A DNA stretch of 64,000 nucleotides from Isochrysis galbana (taxonomy: Eukaryota; Haptophyta; Isochrysidales; Isochrysidaceae). Positions 11,051 through 20,640 of the stretch are shown one piece after another. The position numbers were made by a program, and so were the translations under genes. The notes beneath the pieces are model-generated. The model had not been told where the DNA came from, did not search any database, and was given only the letters and a program-made list of their open reading frames with translations. Location: assembly GCA_018136815.1 (NCBI GenBank), contig CM030937.1, forward strand, positions 3,399,820 through 3,463,819, given 5' to 3'. The stretch's first letter is position 1; each line of letters begins with the position of its first letter.

Positions 11051-13835
11051 AAAAAAACCTTTTAATATTCTCGCCTCGCACGTGGCCACGGGTTTAACTG
11101 CTGTAGCCACGCCCACTTCCCTTCCTCTCCCTCGCTACCCGCCTTGCGGCATCTCCCCTCGTGCACTACTTGGGGCCCAGGTTGCTGGGGGGGTTAGGTT
11201 GGGCGGGGTGCACCGACCCCTAGTGGCTTTGCAAGAGTATTTCTATCGTCCGCGTCATTCCTTTTTCGTGTATAATCTCTAGGTCTATCGGGGCGTCGAA
11301 ACTGCGTCCGGGCTTGTAGCCCGGCGTCTCGAACGCTGCGAGGACTGGGAGGTGGTCCGACGTGGCTCTTCCCGAGAATAGATCCGGGCTTGGCCCGTGT
11401 TTCTGCCATTGAAAGGCATCCGTGTCTTTGCTGTGGTATATTCTGTCGATTCGCGTGTGAATCGTGGCCGCCATTCTTGTGTAGCCCACGTTCGGGTCTA
11501 AGCCCATTGTGTGGTGCACGTCCCGGAGTCGGTGGCTTCTGGCCGCCGCCTTCCATTTCTCCCCGTGCGCGTTGTGGTATGTGGCTTCCCCCATTTTCCG
11601 GGTGTCTTTTTGGCTGTCCTCCACGCAGTTGAAGTCGCCCCCAATTAAGGTCGGGGTTGCATCGTGCGTTTTTAACTCCCGTTTTAGTTTCGCGATTTGC
11701 CCTTCTCGGGGGCCGGGTGTAGCGCTAAGGTATACAGATATCACACGATATTTTGTCTCGTCAATGTTTATTTCTATTGATACGCATCTACCTTTGATTA
11801 TGGTCTCTAGTGTGTCCGGTCTGACGGTTATCCTCCCGGCTGCGTCTCTTATCGCCACAGCGACGCCGCTGGCAGGGTCCCTCAGCTCTCCTGGGGCGGC
11901 AAACCACGACCATCCTAGTAGGGCGGCCGTTCTATGGGCCCGGAGGTGTGTCCCATCCTCGTATGCATGCAACTCTTGTAGCAGCAGTATGTCTATCTTT
12001 GCCTTTCGCGCTTGCGACAGCACTGCGGCCAACTTGCCGCCTTTAGTGCCGTTCAGGTTATAAGTCGCGATCTTGATGGGTCCTTCACCTGGGTACCCGA
12101 GTGTGGAGTCAAAGGTGAGTCGGGGGCGCGGGGGAGTCCTCCCCTTTGTCTTGTGTCGCGGTCGTAATCCCCTCGCGAGTGTAGAGGGGCGTGCGAGGGC
12201 GCGGGCGCACTCTGGGTGAAGGAAGAGGCAAGCCGGGCCGTTCAGGCAAACGCCCGGAATCTTTTTGTGTGGGTGTAGTCGACAACGGATGGTGCACTTG
12301 TTGTCAATCCATGCGCCTGGAACTTCGTGGGAAAGGTTGCAGCGGATACCCCGCTTGTTCCTGAGGCACAGTCCCTGGGAAAAGCGCGAGCATTGCTTGG
12401 GCGGGCCTTTGCCAAGTGCTTCATGCGCCGTCTTGGGGCGAGGGTTGAGTTTGAAGGCCTCGGTGCGCTCGCGGCGCTTAGCCGCTTCTTGTTCGCACAC
12501 GCAGAAGCGGTGCGTGAATGGTAGACCCTGTGCGGTCTCTGGGCGCCAGCCTTTACAGCCACGAAGGCTGCCGTGAATCATCAGCTTGTGCGGGGATTGG
12601 ATCGTCGCCGGCATGCTTAGCGTTTTGCATGCCCTGACCCCGTAGTTGACCGGAATCACAGTGTTATCGACATTGACGATTAGTTTGCGGGGGAAGCTTC
12701 CGTCCATAAAGGATCCTTGGCCCGCCGAGACGTATAGGTGCCAGCGGGTGGAGTAGGCTGCCTTGGACACGAAAGTGCCCGCGCCTCCCTCGAGCTTCAT
12801 TCGCTCGCGGTTGCCTTTCAGGAATGTCAGCCCCTCCTTTTCGACCGCCTTGATTAGCGCGCCTAAAGTGAGTTGCTTAGCTTGAGCGAGGCCATCAGCT
12901 TCGACGACCAGGTGTGCTGCCACGTCCTGGAGAGCGTTGTAGAGTGACTTTCGCGAGGTGGCGCCTCGCTTGTTGATCTTTTCCTCGATTGATACGATCT
13001 TGATGCGTACGGTGATGTCGGTCTGGTTCACGCGAAGGGTGGTGGTTTCGCCATACCTTTCTTGGAATTGTTGTGCGCAGTCTTCATTGACGGCTACGTG
13101 CCAGGGGCCTGCAATGGACCGTGCCCAGAAGTCTGGCTCTGGATCGACTCCCTCTAGCTCGAGGAGCAGTTCAACTATCGCGGCGTAGACGGTCGTGTCC
13201 AGAAAGGTGTAGTCCCCCTCTTGGTGGAAGGAGAGGTCGAAGTTTGCGTCTGTGTCTACGCCCTCTTGCTCTCCATCTGACGCTGGCTCCTGCGTCAGGG
13301 GAATGTGGGTCGGCCATGAGTATGAGTTTGGTGCTTGGTGGCGGGCTGGTTGTTGGTGGTCGGTTCCCAGTCCCTCTTTCAGAGGGGCCCTGGTTGTGTT
13401 GTGTTGGGGCTCCAGTTGTGACATTCTTCTGTTGTAGTACGTATGCAGGGTGGGGTGTTGGTTGTGCCCATAAGGGCCACCCGGTCTCGGGCCGCGCCGC
13501 CAGGGCGGCGCGACCGTCACCAGGGTGGGAGGAGCCTCTGCCATGAGGCATGCCCAATGGTTGCTTTGTGCGTCTTGTCTGCTGTGTCTGTCCTGCTGTC
13601 TGCAGTCTGCTGTCCCCCATGGGGGGGACCAGCATGGCTGCTGAGGGTGGTGCGGCCGGGGCCACGGGCCGTGTGGCGCGACGCGAGTCGCACGCACCTG
13701 CTCGGCCTCCGCGGGTGGACGCGGTCGCTTCGCCAGCGACTGCTCCATGGGTACTGGAGGGGCGCCCTCGGCGGGGGGCCCGAAAGAGAGGGGAGTCGCG
13801 CCGGCGCGCTCCATGGCGACCAAGTATAAACTTAG
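11051..13835 (-). mobile_element. Internally deleted LINE (MERA family) nested in element E
   Basis: A perfect 21-bp direct repeat lies on each side, at 11030-11050 and 13836-13856, beginning TTGCACTGGGGGG. On the minus strand the 5' end is a hairpin (ACTAAGT-TTAT-ACTTGGT) immediately before ATGGAGCGCGCC. The 3' end is GAGAATATTAAAAGG plus a T run. ORF1 and endonuclease are present. Reverse transcriptase is absent, with the ORF joining the 3' UTR at about 11220. Both ends and both duplications are intact, so the deletion was either present at insertion or removed only internal sequence. Confidence 0.85.
11220..13814 (-). CDS. LINE ORF: CCCH zinc finger plus AP-type endonuclease, RT lost
   Basis: An 864-residue open frame with no internal stop. 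The N-terminal 150 residues are disordered, followed by a conserved ORF1 domain shared with 42157-43260 and 61081-62316 (DVAAHLVVEADGLAQAKQL, ...KGNRERMK). A Cys-His cluster beginning CSRFSQGLC resembles CCCH fingers, and precedes a complete exonuclease-endonuclease-phosphatase domain. Catalytic signatures seen are TYNLNGTKGG, LLLQELH, IGGDFNCV, RIDRIYH and TSDHLPV. Such endonucleases nick the target strand for reverse-transcription priming. The chain stops about 30 residues after the endonuclease, so no polymerase follows. Start chosen at 13814 (MERAGATPL) because other copies begin ATGGAGCGCGC as well. It could still supply endonuclease in trans; that is inference. Confidence 0.8.
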   Translation of the reverse strand: MERAGATPLSFGPPAEGAPPVPMEQSLAKRPRPPAEAEQVRATRVAPHGPWPRPHHPQQPCWSPPWGTADCRQQDRHSRQDAQSNHWACLMAEAPPTLVTVAPPWRRGPRPGGPYGHNQHPTLHTYYNRRMSQLEPQHNTTRAPLKEGLGTDHQQPARHQAPNSYSWPTHIPLTQEPASDGEQEGVDTDANFDLSFHQEGDYTFLDTTVYAAIVELLLELEGVDPEPDFWARSIAGPWHVAVNEDCAQQFQERYGETTTLRVNQTDITVRIKIVSIEEKINKRGATSRKSLYNALQDVAAHLVVEADGLAQAKQLTLGALIKAVEKEGLTFLKGNRERMKLEGGAGTFVSKAAYSTRWHLYVSAGQGSFMDGSFPRKLIVNVDNTVIPVNYGVRACKTLSMPATIQSPHKLMIHGSLRGCKGWRPETAQGLPFTHRFCVCEQEAAKRRERTEAFKLNPRPKTAHEALGKGPPKQCSRFSQGLCLRNKRGIRCNLSHEVPGAWIDNKCTIRCRLHPHKKIPGVCLNGPACLFLHPECARALARPSTLARGLRPRHKTKGRTPPRPRLTFDSTLGYPGEGPIKIATYNLNGTKGGKLAAVLSQARKAKIDILLLQELHAYEDGTHLRAHRTAALLGWSWFAAPGELRDPASGVAVAIRDAAGRITVRPDTLETIIKGRCVSIEINIDETKYRVISVYLSATPGPREGQIAKLKRELKTHDATPTLIGGDFNCVEDSQKDTRKMGEATYHNAHGEKWKAAARSHRLRDVHHTMGLDPNVGYTRMAATIHTRIDRIYHSKDTDAFQWQKHGPSPDLFSGRATSDHLPVLAAFETPGYKPGRSFDAPIDLEIIHEKGMTRTIEILLQSH

Positions 13836-15451
13836 TTGCACTGGGGGGAGGACAAACATCGAGGGGAGGGGGCAATGCCCCCCCCCCCGGTACCACTCGG
13901 ACACCTGGCTCGCCAGGCATGGCGGGAGTCCGGGGCTGAAAAGTTGTGTCCAATTAGCTAGTGGGGTTGGCTAGGATATAACATTTTAATTTTAATTTTA
14001 ATTAGATTCCCTCCTTACTTTCTACCTATTCGTTCGCGGTAACCGCCGTTCGCTGTCGGCTCCTCCGTCGCATCGTCGCTCTCTTGTCGGCTTTCTCTTC
14101 CTTGTTTCCTTCCTTCTGTGTCTTCCCCGCTCAAGTGGCGAAGGATACGTTAGTGTAGGGGGATGTTGGGTGAAAGTCGAGCGTGCGTGTCACGGATTGT
14201 TGTCGGACTAGTCGGAGTGGTATCCTATCGGTCTCTGTCGCTCTCGTTCGTCGCCCCAGTCGCTCCTCGCTCCCTCGTTCTCGCTCTCGCTTCTCGCTCC
14301 CGTCGTAACAAGCAATCTTACAACACCACTCACTCCAAGCAACTCACGCGCACTCGCCACTCGCTATCTGCCATGTCCGCCCCGTCGTCCCGCTCGCCCT
14401 CGCCACTGCCCGCCATCCATCCTCCCGCCCTTGAGGTGGATCAGCCCGTCCAACCCGCCCAGTTCCAAAATACCGTGCCTCCCGCCGCCTACCTTCCGTA
14501 CCTTCCGGTTCCCTCCGTTCCATCTGAAACCTCCAATCCGTCATTTATACTTTATACTTGGTTGACGCATGGGGGGGCACGAGCCCCCCCCTCTCTCCAC
14601 TCCTCCCCTGCCATGGGGGAGGAACCACCCATCCTCCTGGCATGCCTGATGGCTTGCCAAGGGGAGAATGCCCTACTGACCCACTCTCTCACTCACAGGC
14701 TTGCCCCATTCGCCCGCCCTGGCCAGTCGTGGCCAGCCCATTGCTCCAACCCCTCCTCCCCCCGGGCCCCAGGGGCTCAGGAACGCCAGCGAGGGAGAGG
14801 CAGGGGGGGGCTAGGGCCCAGCCCCAGCCTCCTCTGCCCCCTGAGCTGGCCTCCATGAGCCTCCAGGGGTCGCCAGAGGGCACCGCTGGAGGGCCTGCCG
14901 CAGGCGCGCCATCGCGCGTGCCGCAGGAGATGGGAGAGAGAGCGCGGAGAAGGGGGTGGGCGGAGCAAGAGCTCCGCCCACCGAAAAATTGGCAAGTCCC
15001 GCGCCTGTTTACAGCATAAGTCGGGACCAAGGCCGCCGCCCACCCGGAGACACAGGAGGAAGGGGGGGAATGATCACCGGGGACCGGGGAGGGGGCGCGG
15101 GCCACCGGACCATATCTAAGCCCTTCAACCCTATCCCCTAGTAGTGCACGGGGGGAGTCGCCTGATGGCGGGGGGGGGGAGGGCCGGGGGAGTGGGGGTG
15201 TAGGAAGTTTTTGCTGCGTGAGAAGAAAGCAGAGGGTCCACGGCCGCGTGTGCAGTGAGACTATTAAAAGGATTATTAGCTAATATTGTTTGGAAAGCAA
15301 CGTTCTCGCAACACCATTCGCTAGGTGACTGTGCAATTCCAGGTCGAGAGAGCGGGCTCATAGCCGCTACATGCGATCAGAAAACAGATTACTCTTATCG
15401 CTCATGTCATGGGACACGCAGATGGTGTTAAACTTCTTTAGTACTAGCCCC

Positions 15452-16633
15452 TCACGCACTTGCCTCGAGTTGCGCGTCGAGTTGGTCGGACAAGGGTTGC
15501 CGTTCACGCTTCTTCGTTGTGTTGATCTCGACCTGGTTCCACCATTTGGAGACGGCGTGCGTCAGAGAAATCTTACCTGAAGCAGGAGCTTGCGCAGAGA
15601 TGCTAGCCTCCATCAGCTGTGCCCGGCCGAAGCTCTTTGGACTCGACGAACCCACGCTTTCAACCTCACTGACAGTCGGAGAGACGGATTGTTGGCGACT
15701 GATAAGCTTACGCGGCGATGGGGCTCTCTCGCGAGGCTTTGACGATAAAGGCTCGGTAGAAATGAGCTTTGACTTTTGCTGTTGCAGCTCAGTGGGCGGC
15801 TCGGTAGTGAATCTCGGCAATTCTATCGGCTGAGGCTGCAACGGTTGGATCTGCGAGATTGAGTATGTGCTGGTCGAGTTGCGCCGTACGATGGTCCGGG
15901 ATTCCGACGGAGCCGAGGTTGCCACCCGTGCTGTCACAAACGAGTTGGGAGCGCACACTGCTATGGAATGACGTCGCGTGATCGGCGCCGGCTGTCGGGC
16001 GATGGGCAAGGATCCCTTTTGCCCATCGGACGAGTCGGCCGACGAGCCAAAGCTTATTCGCTCGAATGTCGAGGAAATATGCTGAGGCGTCGATGTATTG
16101 CGACTCTCGCATGCAGCGCTCCGCAACGCCCTCGGGTAGGATGAGCTGTGAGATGAGGTGATGCTATCACTGCTAACCTGACGCCCCGGTGGGACGTGCT
16201 TCGGCATATCCTCCAGCTTCACAATGGGATGGCGATGCTCCGGAGGCCGTGCAAACTGAGCAAACGCCTCCATGTATTTAACTGCGTCTTCGACCACCTC
16301 GAATGTCCTCGTCGACTCTATGGAAGCCGAGACTTTGTGCGGTGGGTCGTCGGGCAGCTGTGGTGGGCTTTGTTGTGCACATGGCTGTGTTGACGAGGTG
16401 GGGTGGGTCCGCTCGCGAGGTGTCAGGATGTGTGTGGGGCGCGCGGGCTGAGCCGCGCTCATGCGCTGGGTGCCAGCGCGCAAGGGTGGTCTCGAACGGA
16501 GCGCGAGAGTGTCCTGGTGCGCGAGAGCCCCCCTCTGCGTGAAGCGTTCCGTCTCCTGGGCAGAGGGCTGATCGAAGCTGACGAAGTGACGGCCGCAAGC
16601 GGGAGCAGCACTACGGTGCCATTCACGGCGCAT
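15452..16633 (-). CDS. Disordered hypothetical protein
   Basis: No recognisable domain. The frame is open for 449 codons from 16801, but the first part is translated from a purine-rich tract, so I start at the ATG at 16633 (MRREWHRSAAPACG). A start at MSAAQPARPTH further in is also possible. The protein is rich in Ser, Pro, Arg and Gln, with one more ordered stretch, RTFEVVEDAVKYMEAFAQFA, and a C-terminal KISLTHAVSKWWNQVEI that could be helical. The stop at 15452 follows GCAAGTGCGTGAG, which also reads as a splice donor, so a further 3' exon may exist. The outer LINE of 9964-15274 sits immediately downstream in its 3' flank. Confidence 0.5.
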   Translation of the reverse strand: MRREWHRSAAPACGRHFVSFDQPSAQETERFTQRGALAHQDTLALRSRPPLRAGTQRMSAAQPARPTHILTPRERTHPTSSTQPCAQQSPPQLPDDPPHKVSASIESTRTFEVVEDAVKYMEAFAQFARPPEHRHPIVKLEDMPKHVPPGRQVSSDSITSSHSSSYPRALRSAACESRNTSTPQHISSTFERISFGSSADSSDGQKGSLPIARQPAPITRRHSIAVCAPNSFVTARVATSAPSESRTIVRRNSTSTYSISQIQPLQPQPIELPRFTTEPPTELQQQKSKLISTEPLSSKPRERAPSPRKLISRQQSVSPTVSEVESVGSSSPKSFGRAQLMEASISAQAPASGKISLTHAVSKWWNQVEINTTKKRERQPLSDQLDAQLEASA

Positions 16634-16734
16634 CGAGTCCGATCGGCCGATGCGATGAGCAGGCGCCAACGCAGCAGTGGGAACGACGAGAGAGGGGGCA
16701 GGGAAGAGCGGGGGTTCAATGGGGAGGTCGTGGC

Positions 16735-17260
16735 CTCCCCCCCCCCCTTCTTTCCCTCCCCCCCAACTCGCTCCTCGCCTTAATCTCTCGCTCTCTCTCA
16801 CGTTTTCCCCCTCTCGCGCGCCCCGTGCCCGCGCGAGCGAGAGAGAGATCTCAACTCTCTCCCCCTCTCTCTCTTGTCGTTCCTCTCCTTATCCTTTGTT
16901 TTTGGGGGGGGGGGGGGGGGAACAGGGTGTCTCTGCACAACCTCCTGAGAGAGCGACCCCGCCCCCCCCCCCCCCCCCCCCACCCCCCGCCCCCTCCGCC
17001 TTCTTCTCCCTCGCAGGCAGTCAGTCCCGCCTGGACAGACCCAATCAGAGCAAACGAGGGAGAGAAGAAACATCTCTCAACTTTGGCCCTACTCTCCTCC
17101 AGTGATTGCCCTCCCTCTCCCTCTCGTGCGCGAGGGAAGAACAGCTCTCTCTCTCTCTCTCTTTCCGCCAATCTCGAGAGACCTTCTTCCTCTCGGGCGA
17201 GATCCGGAGCGCGAGGGAGAGCGGGAGAGAGAGGGCGAAACGAACTTGCCCCCACGAAAA
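16735..17260. repeat. Polypyrimidine / poly-G / GA tracts
   Basis: Runs of C and CT at 16735-16830, G at 16904-16920, C at 16963-16985 and CT at 17140-17165. It lies upstream of the unknown minus-strand gene. Open frames here are low-complexity and are not called. Confidence 0.55.
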
Positions 17261-17269
17261 AGGGGAGGA

Positions 17270-17812
17270 TGCCTGAAGCAGGCCGTCTCCCCAAGACTCG
17301 GAACCTCTCCCCCACCCGACACCCCGACGTGGGCGACGGCTCCAGGCAGCTGGTTAGGGTTGGCGCCGACATACTTAGGAGTACTACAGCTCCCCACACA
17401 TACTTTCCTGCAGGTTGGCGCCGACGTGCCACGCAGCTGGTTGGCTCCTCGTTCTTTCCGTTCTTGGGACTTGCGATCGATCCATCTTGCGCCTTGCGCT
17501 ACAATAGTCCTTCTGCCATTCCTAGCGCGTGCGCCACCAGGGCCACATTTGTCTTCATCACTAGAGTGCCTTTTTCGTTGGGCACTCAGTCCTTGTGCGA
17601 TCTTGATCTTGGGTTTCCTCCCTCCTTGGGAGGTCAGAGTGTCAGAGTGCGTTCTATGACTGGCACATGCTGCACTCAAGTCCTTGTGCGATCTTGATCT
17701 TGGGTTTCCTCCAGTGCGTTCTATGACCGGCACATGCTGGAATGTGTAGTTGTCGAATTCTACTCTGTAGAAATCTCCCATTGTGTATCTCCATGCTAAA
17801 AAAACATCTGAA
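17270..17812 (-). mobile_element. LINE C-terminal and 3' UTR remnant
   Basis: On the minus strand 17700-17800 encodes AWRYTMGDFYRVEFDNYTF, matching the C-terminal segment of the LINE copies at 18.6 and 63.2 kb. The following sequence (GGTTTCCTCC and TCCTTGTGCGATCTTGATCTTGG) is present twice, about 17589-17629 and 17681-17710, a small tandem duplication. At 17800-17812 a run of A and CATCTGAAGATTC abuts the coding remnant, which is the 3' end of another LINE copy. Confidence 0.6.
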
Positions 17813-18340
17813 GATTCTGGGCTACACACCTACTGTTGACGGGTCCCCCCATCGCTACTAACACCGCCCTTATCTTCCCTCTCTCCACCTCTTCTAGGGC
17901 GGTCAAACAGGGGCTTTTTAACGACTAGTAAGGGTTGGGCTGCATTTTTTGACCGTGGCGCGATGCCCACTAAAAAACCTCCCGGGGGGGCTACCTGACG
18001 CTACGAAAATCTTCGCCAAGAAATGGTGCGATTCGCCCCCCCTCTCGCCCCCTCCGTCACGCGCCCTCACGCTCTACCCGTAAAGAATGGGCGGTCGCGC
18101 CCGCGGGGGGATCGGTTCCTTTATATCTAAGCTACATTCGGCATTTGATTCCCGCCCGATGCAGCGCCGTGTCGGGCTGCCGACAGTCCGACCACCCCCT
18201 GACCCACTGGCATCATTGCCCGCGCAGCCCACCCAGCTTCTCAAAGCGCGCGCACGCGGCTACCCTGGCTGCCACAGACCCCACCCCGACCATCCCGACC
18301 CGCCCCTCGCAGGATTCGCCCTCACTCGAACTCGGCATCG
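17813..18340. other. Retroelement-derived spacer
   Basis: The GGGCTACACACC motif after CATCTGAAGATTC at 17808 recurs at 28110 and 60197, so the first part is LINE 3' sequence. The rest (about 17900-18340) contains fragments with no recognisable gene. Confidence 0.4.
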
Positions 18341-19558
18341 AAAAAAAAAACTTCTTAATAATCACGCCGCGCGCGCGACTCTGCTCTCTAACGATTGCGG
18401 CCTCGCCCGCCACTCTCAACTCCCCGTCACCTGCCTTGCGGCCCGTCCCTCGTGCTCTACCTAGGGGCTGGGTGGGTGGGGTTTCCTGCAGCAGACGGTG
18501 TGCACCGGTCCCCGATAGGTTTATTCCCCTCCTTCCTCCTGTATCATCGGGCTACCGGTTTCTATACTGTTTCTTTCAGAACCTAGGAGATGGGCGGCGT
18601 GCCTCTGTGTTCCCGAGGGTTGGGGCTGGGCGGGTGTGTGGAGCATCGCTATGGTTTGTGCGCGGTTATGCTAGCTTTTCCGCTAGTTGGAGTGATTTGG
18701 CTATCGCGGCTAGGTTGTTGCCTAACATCAATCAGTGTGCCTTTGTCGTTGGATGTAAAGACGGGGGTGCAGAGCTCACGCGGGGATTTGAGTTTCGGTT
18801 TCCTTCCTTGGGAGGCTTTGCTGGTGCGTGCGGTCGAGGTCTTGTCCGGGGGTTCAAGGCCTCTAGCTAGGGTCGTGAATCTGACAAAGGTCCTCTCGAT
18901 GACCGGCACGTGGTGGAAGGTGTAGTTATCGAACTCTACTCTGTAGAAGTCACTTATTATATATCGCCATGCTACAAGGTAGAGGGCTTTGAGGCTGTCC
19001 GGGGTCGGTGTACTCGGGTACGCGAACAGCCTATCCTTGATTTTCTGGGCCGTTGTTCTGTTCCTTTCCGGCGTGTACCCTGCCGCAGCTTCTATGGTCT
19101 GGAATATTTGTTGCGTGGAGGGGCATCTGGCCAGGTGCGTCGAGTTTTCGCGGTGTTTTCCGCAGAGTCTGCACTTCGTGGTAGGCGACGCGGCGAACCG
19201 GTTGCGTGTGCCCATTCTTCTATGGGTGATATGTTTGAAATGGGGGTGTTTGTCCGTGTGTTTGAGCAGGGGGTGGGTGTAAAGTTTTGCCACTTTCGTC
19301 CACTCCTCTTGGGTCAGTTCGAGTTTCCGTGCCCACGCTTCTCGGGCTGGTTGGGGCTTGGCTCCAGGGCCATTTTTAATGTACTCTCGCGTTATGTCTG
19401 ACACGGTGATCTGGTCTAGTTGTTTTTTTTTCGTCTAGTGTGTACTCTTCCGCTAGCGGGTATTCTAAGTGCTTTGGGCCTTTTAGCCCGTTCTCCCATT
19501 TGGCCGGTGCGTGGTATAGTGTCTCCTCTCCCGGTTTCGCTACCTCATGATTGGAAGG
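18341..19558 (-). mobile_element. 5'-truncated LINE, C-terminal region with Cys-His knuckle
   Basis: The 3' end is at 18341, where the sense strand ends ATTAAGAAG plus T run. The 3' UTR spans about 18345-18648. The last coding part, 18649-19404, includes the knuckle CRLCGKHRENSTHLARC (C-x2-C-x8-H-x3-C) typical of LINE C-termini. Coding continues upstream in another frame (about 19405-19540, PLAEEYTLDEKK), the switch being at a T run near 19425, so a frameshift disables it. The 5' end is truncated at the beta-hydroxylase pseudogene. Confidence 0.75.
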
Positions 19559-19561
19559 TAG

Positions 19562-19994
19562 TTCCACTTTTGGAACGCAGAGTACTCGACAACATTTCCA
19601 AAGACAATAGAATTACTCAGAACCAGTCCAGGACTTCGAACTGCAATCTTTAGCAAACTCGGTCCTAAAACTGAACTGAACAAACATCGCGGATGGAGCG
19701 GATTAGCCAATGTAGCTCTTCGTTGTCATATGGGTATTGTTGTTCCAGATCCTGACACGAAAGGTAGAAGTGGGGTTGCAGTCGAGGATCGAGGATGAAT
19801 TTCGCCAGATTGCAAAAGGAGAGTGGATTGTGTTCGATGACAGCAAGGAACACATTGGCGTGAACGATACTGACGAAAATAGAGTCGTTTTGCTTCTTGA
19901 CATAGAAAGACCATGGTGGGTCAGAAAAGGAGAGAGTAACATACAAGATACTCCGGAGTTGTTAGATTTTGTCGCCAAATTTATTAAAGTCTAA
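19562..19994 (+). pseudogene. Aspartyl/asparaginyl beta-hydroxylase domain, frameshifted
   Basis: Fe(II)/2-oxoglutarate-dependent hydroxylase of the AspH family. The order of family signatures is preserved: FPKTIELLRTSPGLRTAIF, KTELNKHRGWSG with the first metal-binding His, LRCHMGIVVPD, then GEWIVFDDSKEH with the second His, then DENRVVLLLDIERPWW. The frame breaks at 19784-19797, where GAGGATC is followed by GAGGATG, a 7-bp tandem duplication. It puts a TGA at 19796; the rest of the domain is intact in the shifted frame to TAA at 19992. Upstream of 19562 is a stop and LINE sequence, so the N-terminus is missing or on a lost exon. The codons are visibly more A/T-rich than neighbouring genes, which suggests transfer from another genome. 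An assembly error at the duplication is possible. Confidence 0.75.
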
Positions 19995-20540
19995 AGCGGA
20001 CCCATAATTCATTAAAACCCGTCACGAAACACAAACACCCACAAAAAGTGCCTTTGCATTTGCCACCTTGCGCATGAGTTCCACGACGTCCAAGAGCTCC
20101 CATTCGACGCCGCTGGCTTCTGGCTCACTTCACTCCGCGCCACTCGTCACCACGACCCCATCGGGCACGTGCAGCTCACGCGGAAGGCCCTGCTCGCTGA
20201 AGTGGAGACTGGGGACAGCGTCCTCCCTCGTCGTGCGGCATCTCCACGCGGAGACACTCGCAGCACTTGCCGCCAATCACGATGTCGGGCGGGTCGATCG
20301 AAACCAGATCCAACGAGATCAACCCCGACAGGAGATGGGTCTGCACTCGCTGTCGTCTGCGAATCTCCTAGCCTTGACCTTGCCAATACACTTCCTCTGC
20401 CTTCCTGCCGGCTTCCTTGCTAGTTCCTTCTGCCCCGGTTTCCGGTTTCCCGCTTGTCTCTAAACCGGTTTCACTGCATTAATTAAGACCAAGCTTAGAG
20501 GGGAAACTCTCCGTCCAATTCCGTAACCGCTAAAATCTCG
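19995..20540. other. Spacer, possible coding scrap
   Basis: No secure gene. One plus-strand frame near 20070-20230 reads HEFHDVQELPFDAAGFW and DPIGHVQLTRKALLAEV, faintly like the second half of a C2 domain, but without flanking support. Confidence 0.3.
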
Positions 20541-20640
20541 TTCATCTCGTCGTGCCATCAGGCCATCTCGTTCATCTCGTCGTCGGGCCATCGGGCCATC
20601 TCGTTCATCTCTTTCAATTTCGTTCATCTCGTTACAATCC
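20541..20640. repeat. Short tandem array of CATCTCGTTCATCTCGTCG
   Basis: About five irregular units of CATCTCGTTCATCTCGT with GGGCCATCGGGCCAT between them. Simple minisatellite without an associated gene. Confidence 0.6.

Larger units (their letters stand above)
10322..14002 (+). mobile_element. Element E, inserted in the outer LINE and itself interrupted
   Basis: Flanked by a 17-bp duplication, TAGATTCCCTCCTTACT, at 10305-10321 and 14003-14019. The copy of the host sequence at about 58333 has this motif once and uninterrupted, which is the empty site. E occupies 10322-11029 and 13857-14002. It starts with the hairpin AACTAAGT-TTAT-ACTTAGTT and CGCCCATGGGGG. It is very GC-rich with no convincing protein, and ends GGCTAGGATATAACATT plus a TTTTAA-type tail. 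Other copies are near 50575-51320 and 52600-53040 (both reversed), with diverged pieces at 14560 and 43315. It looks like a non-autonomous partner of the LINE. Confidence 0.75.
9964..15274 (+). mobile_element. Outer LINE derivative (S family) holding a nested insertion
   Basis: Flanked by a perfect 18-bp direct repeat, ATTAGCTAATATTGTTTG, at 9946-9963 and 15275-15292, the signature of target-primed insertion. Outer sequence is a pyrimidine-rich 5' UTR (9964-10321 continuing 14003-14370), the start of a LINE ORF at 14372 (MSAPSSRSPSPLP...), a block related to element E (about 14560-14960), and a LINE 3' UTR (about 14970-15274) ending GTGAGACTATTAAAAGG. Endonuclease and reverse transcriptase are missing, so it is non-autonomous. 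The same 5' UTR occurs uninterrupted at 58170-58540. Confidence 0.8.

Noticed and set aside
13121-13974. Plus-strand frames of 130-140 codons
   Set aside because: They are shadows of the minus-strand LINE ORF at 11220-13814.
20070-20230. C2-domain exon
   Set aside because: Similarity limited to about 50 residues in one frame, no splice sites or neighbouring exons supporting it.
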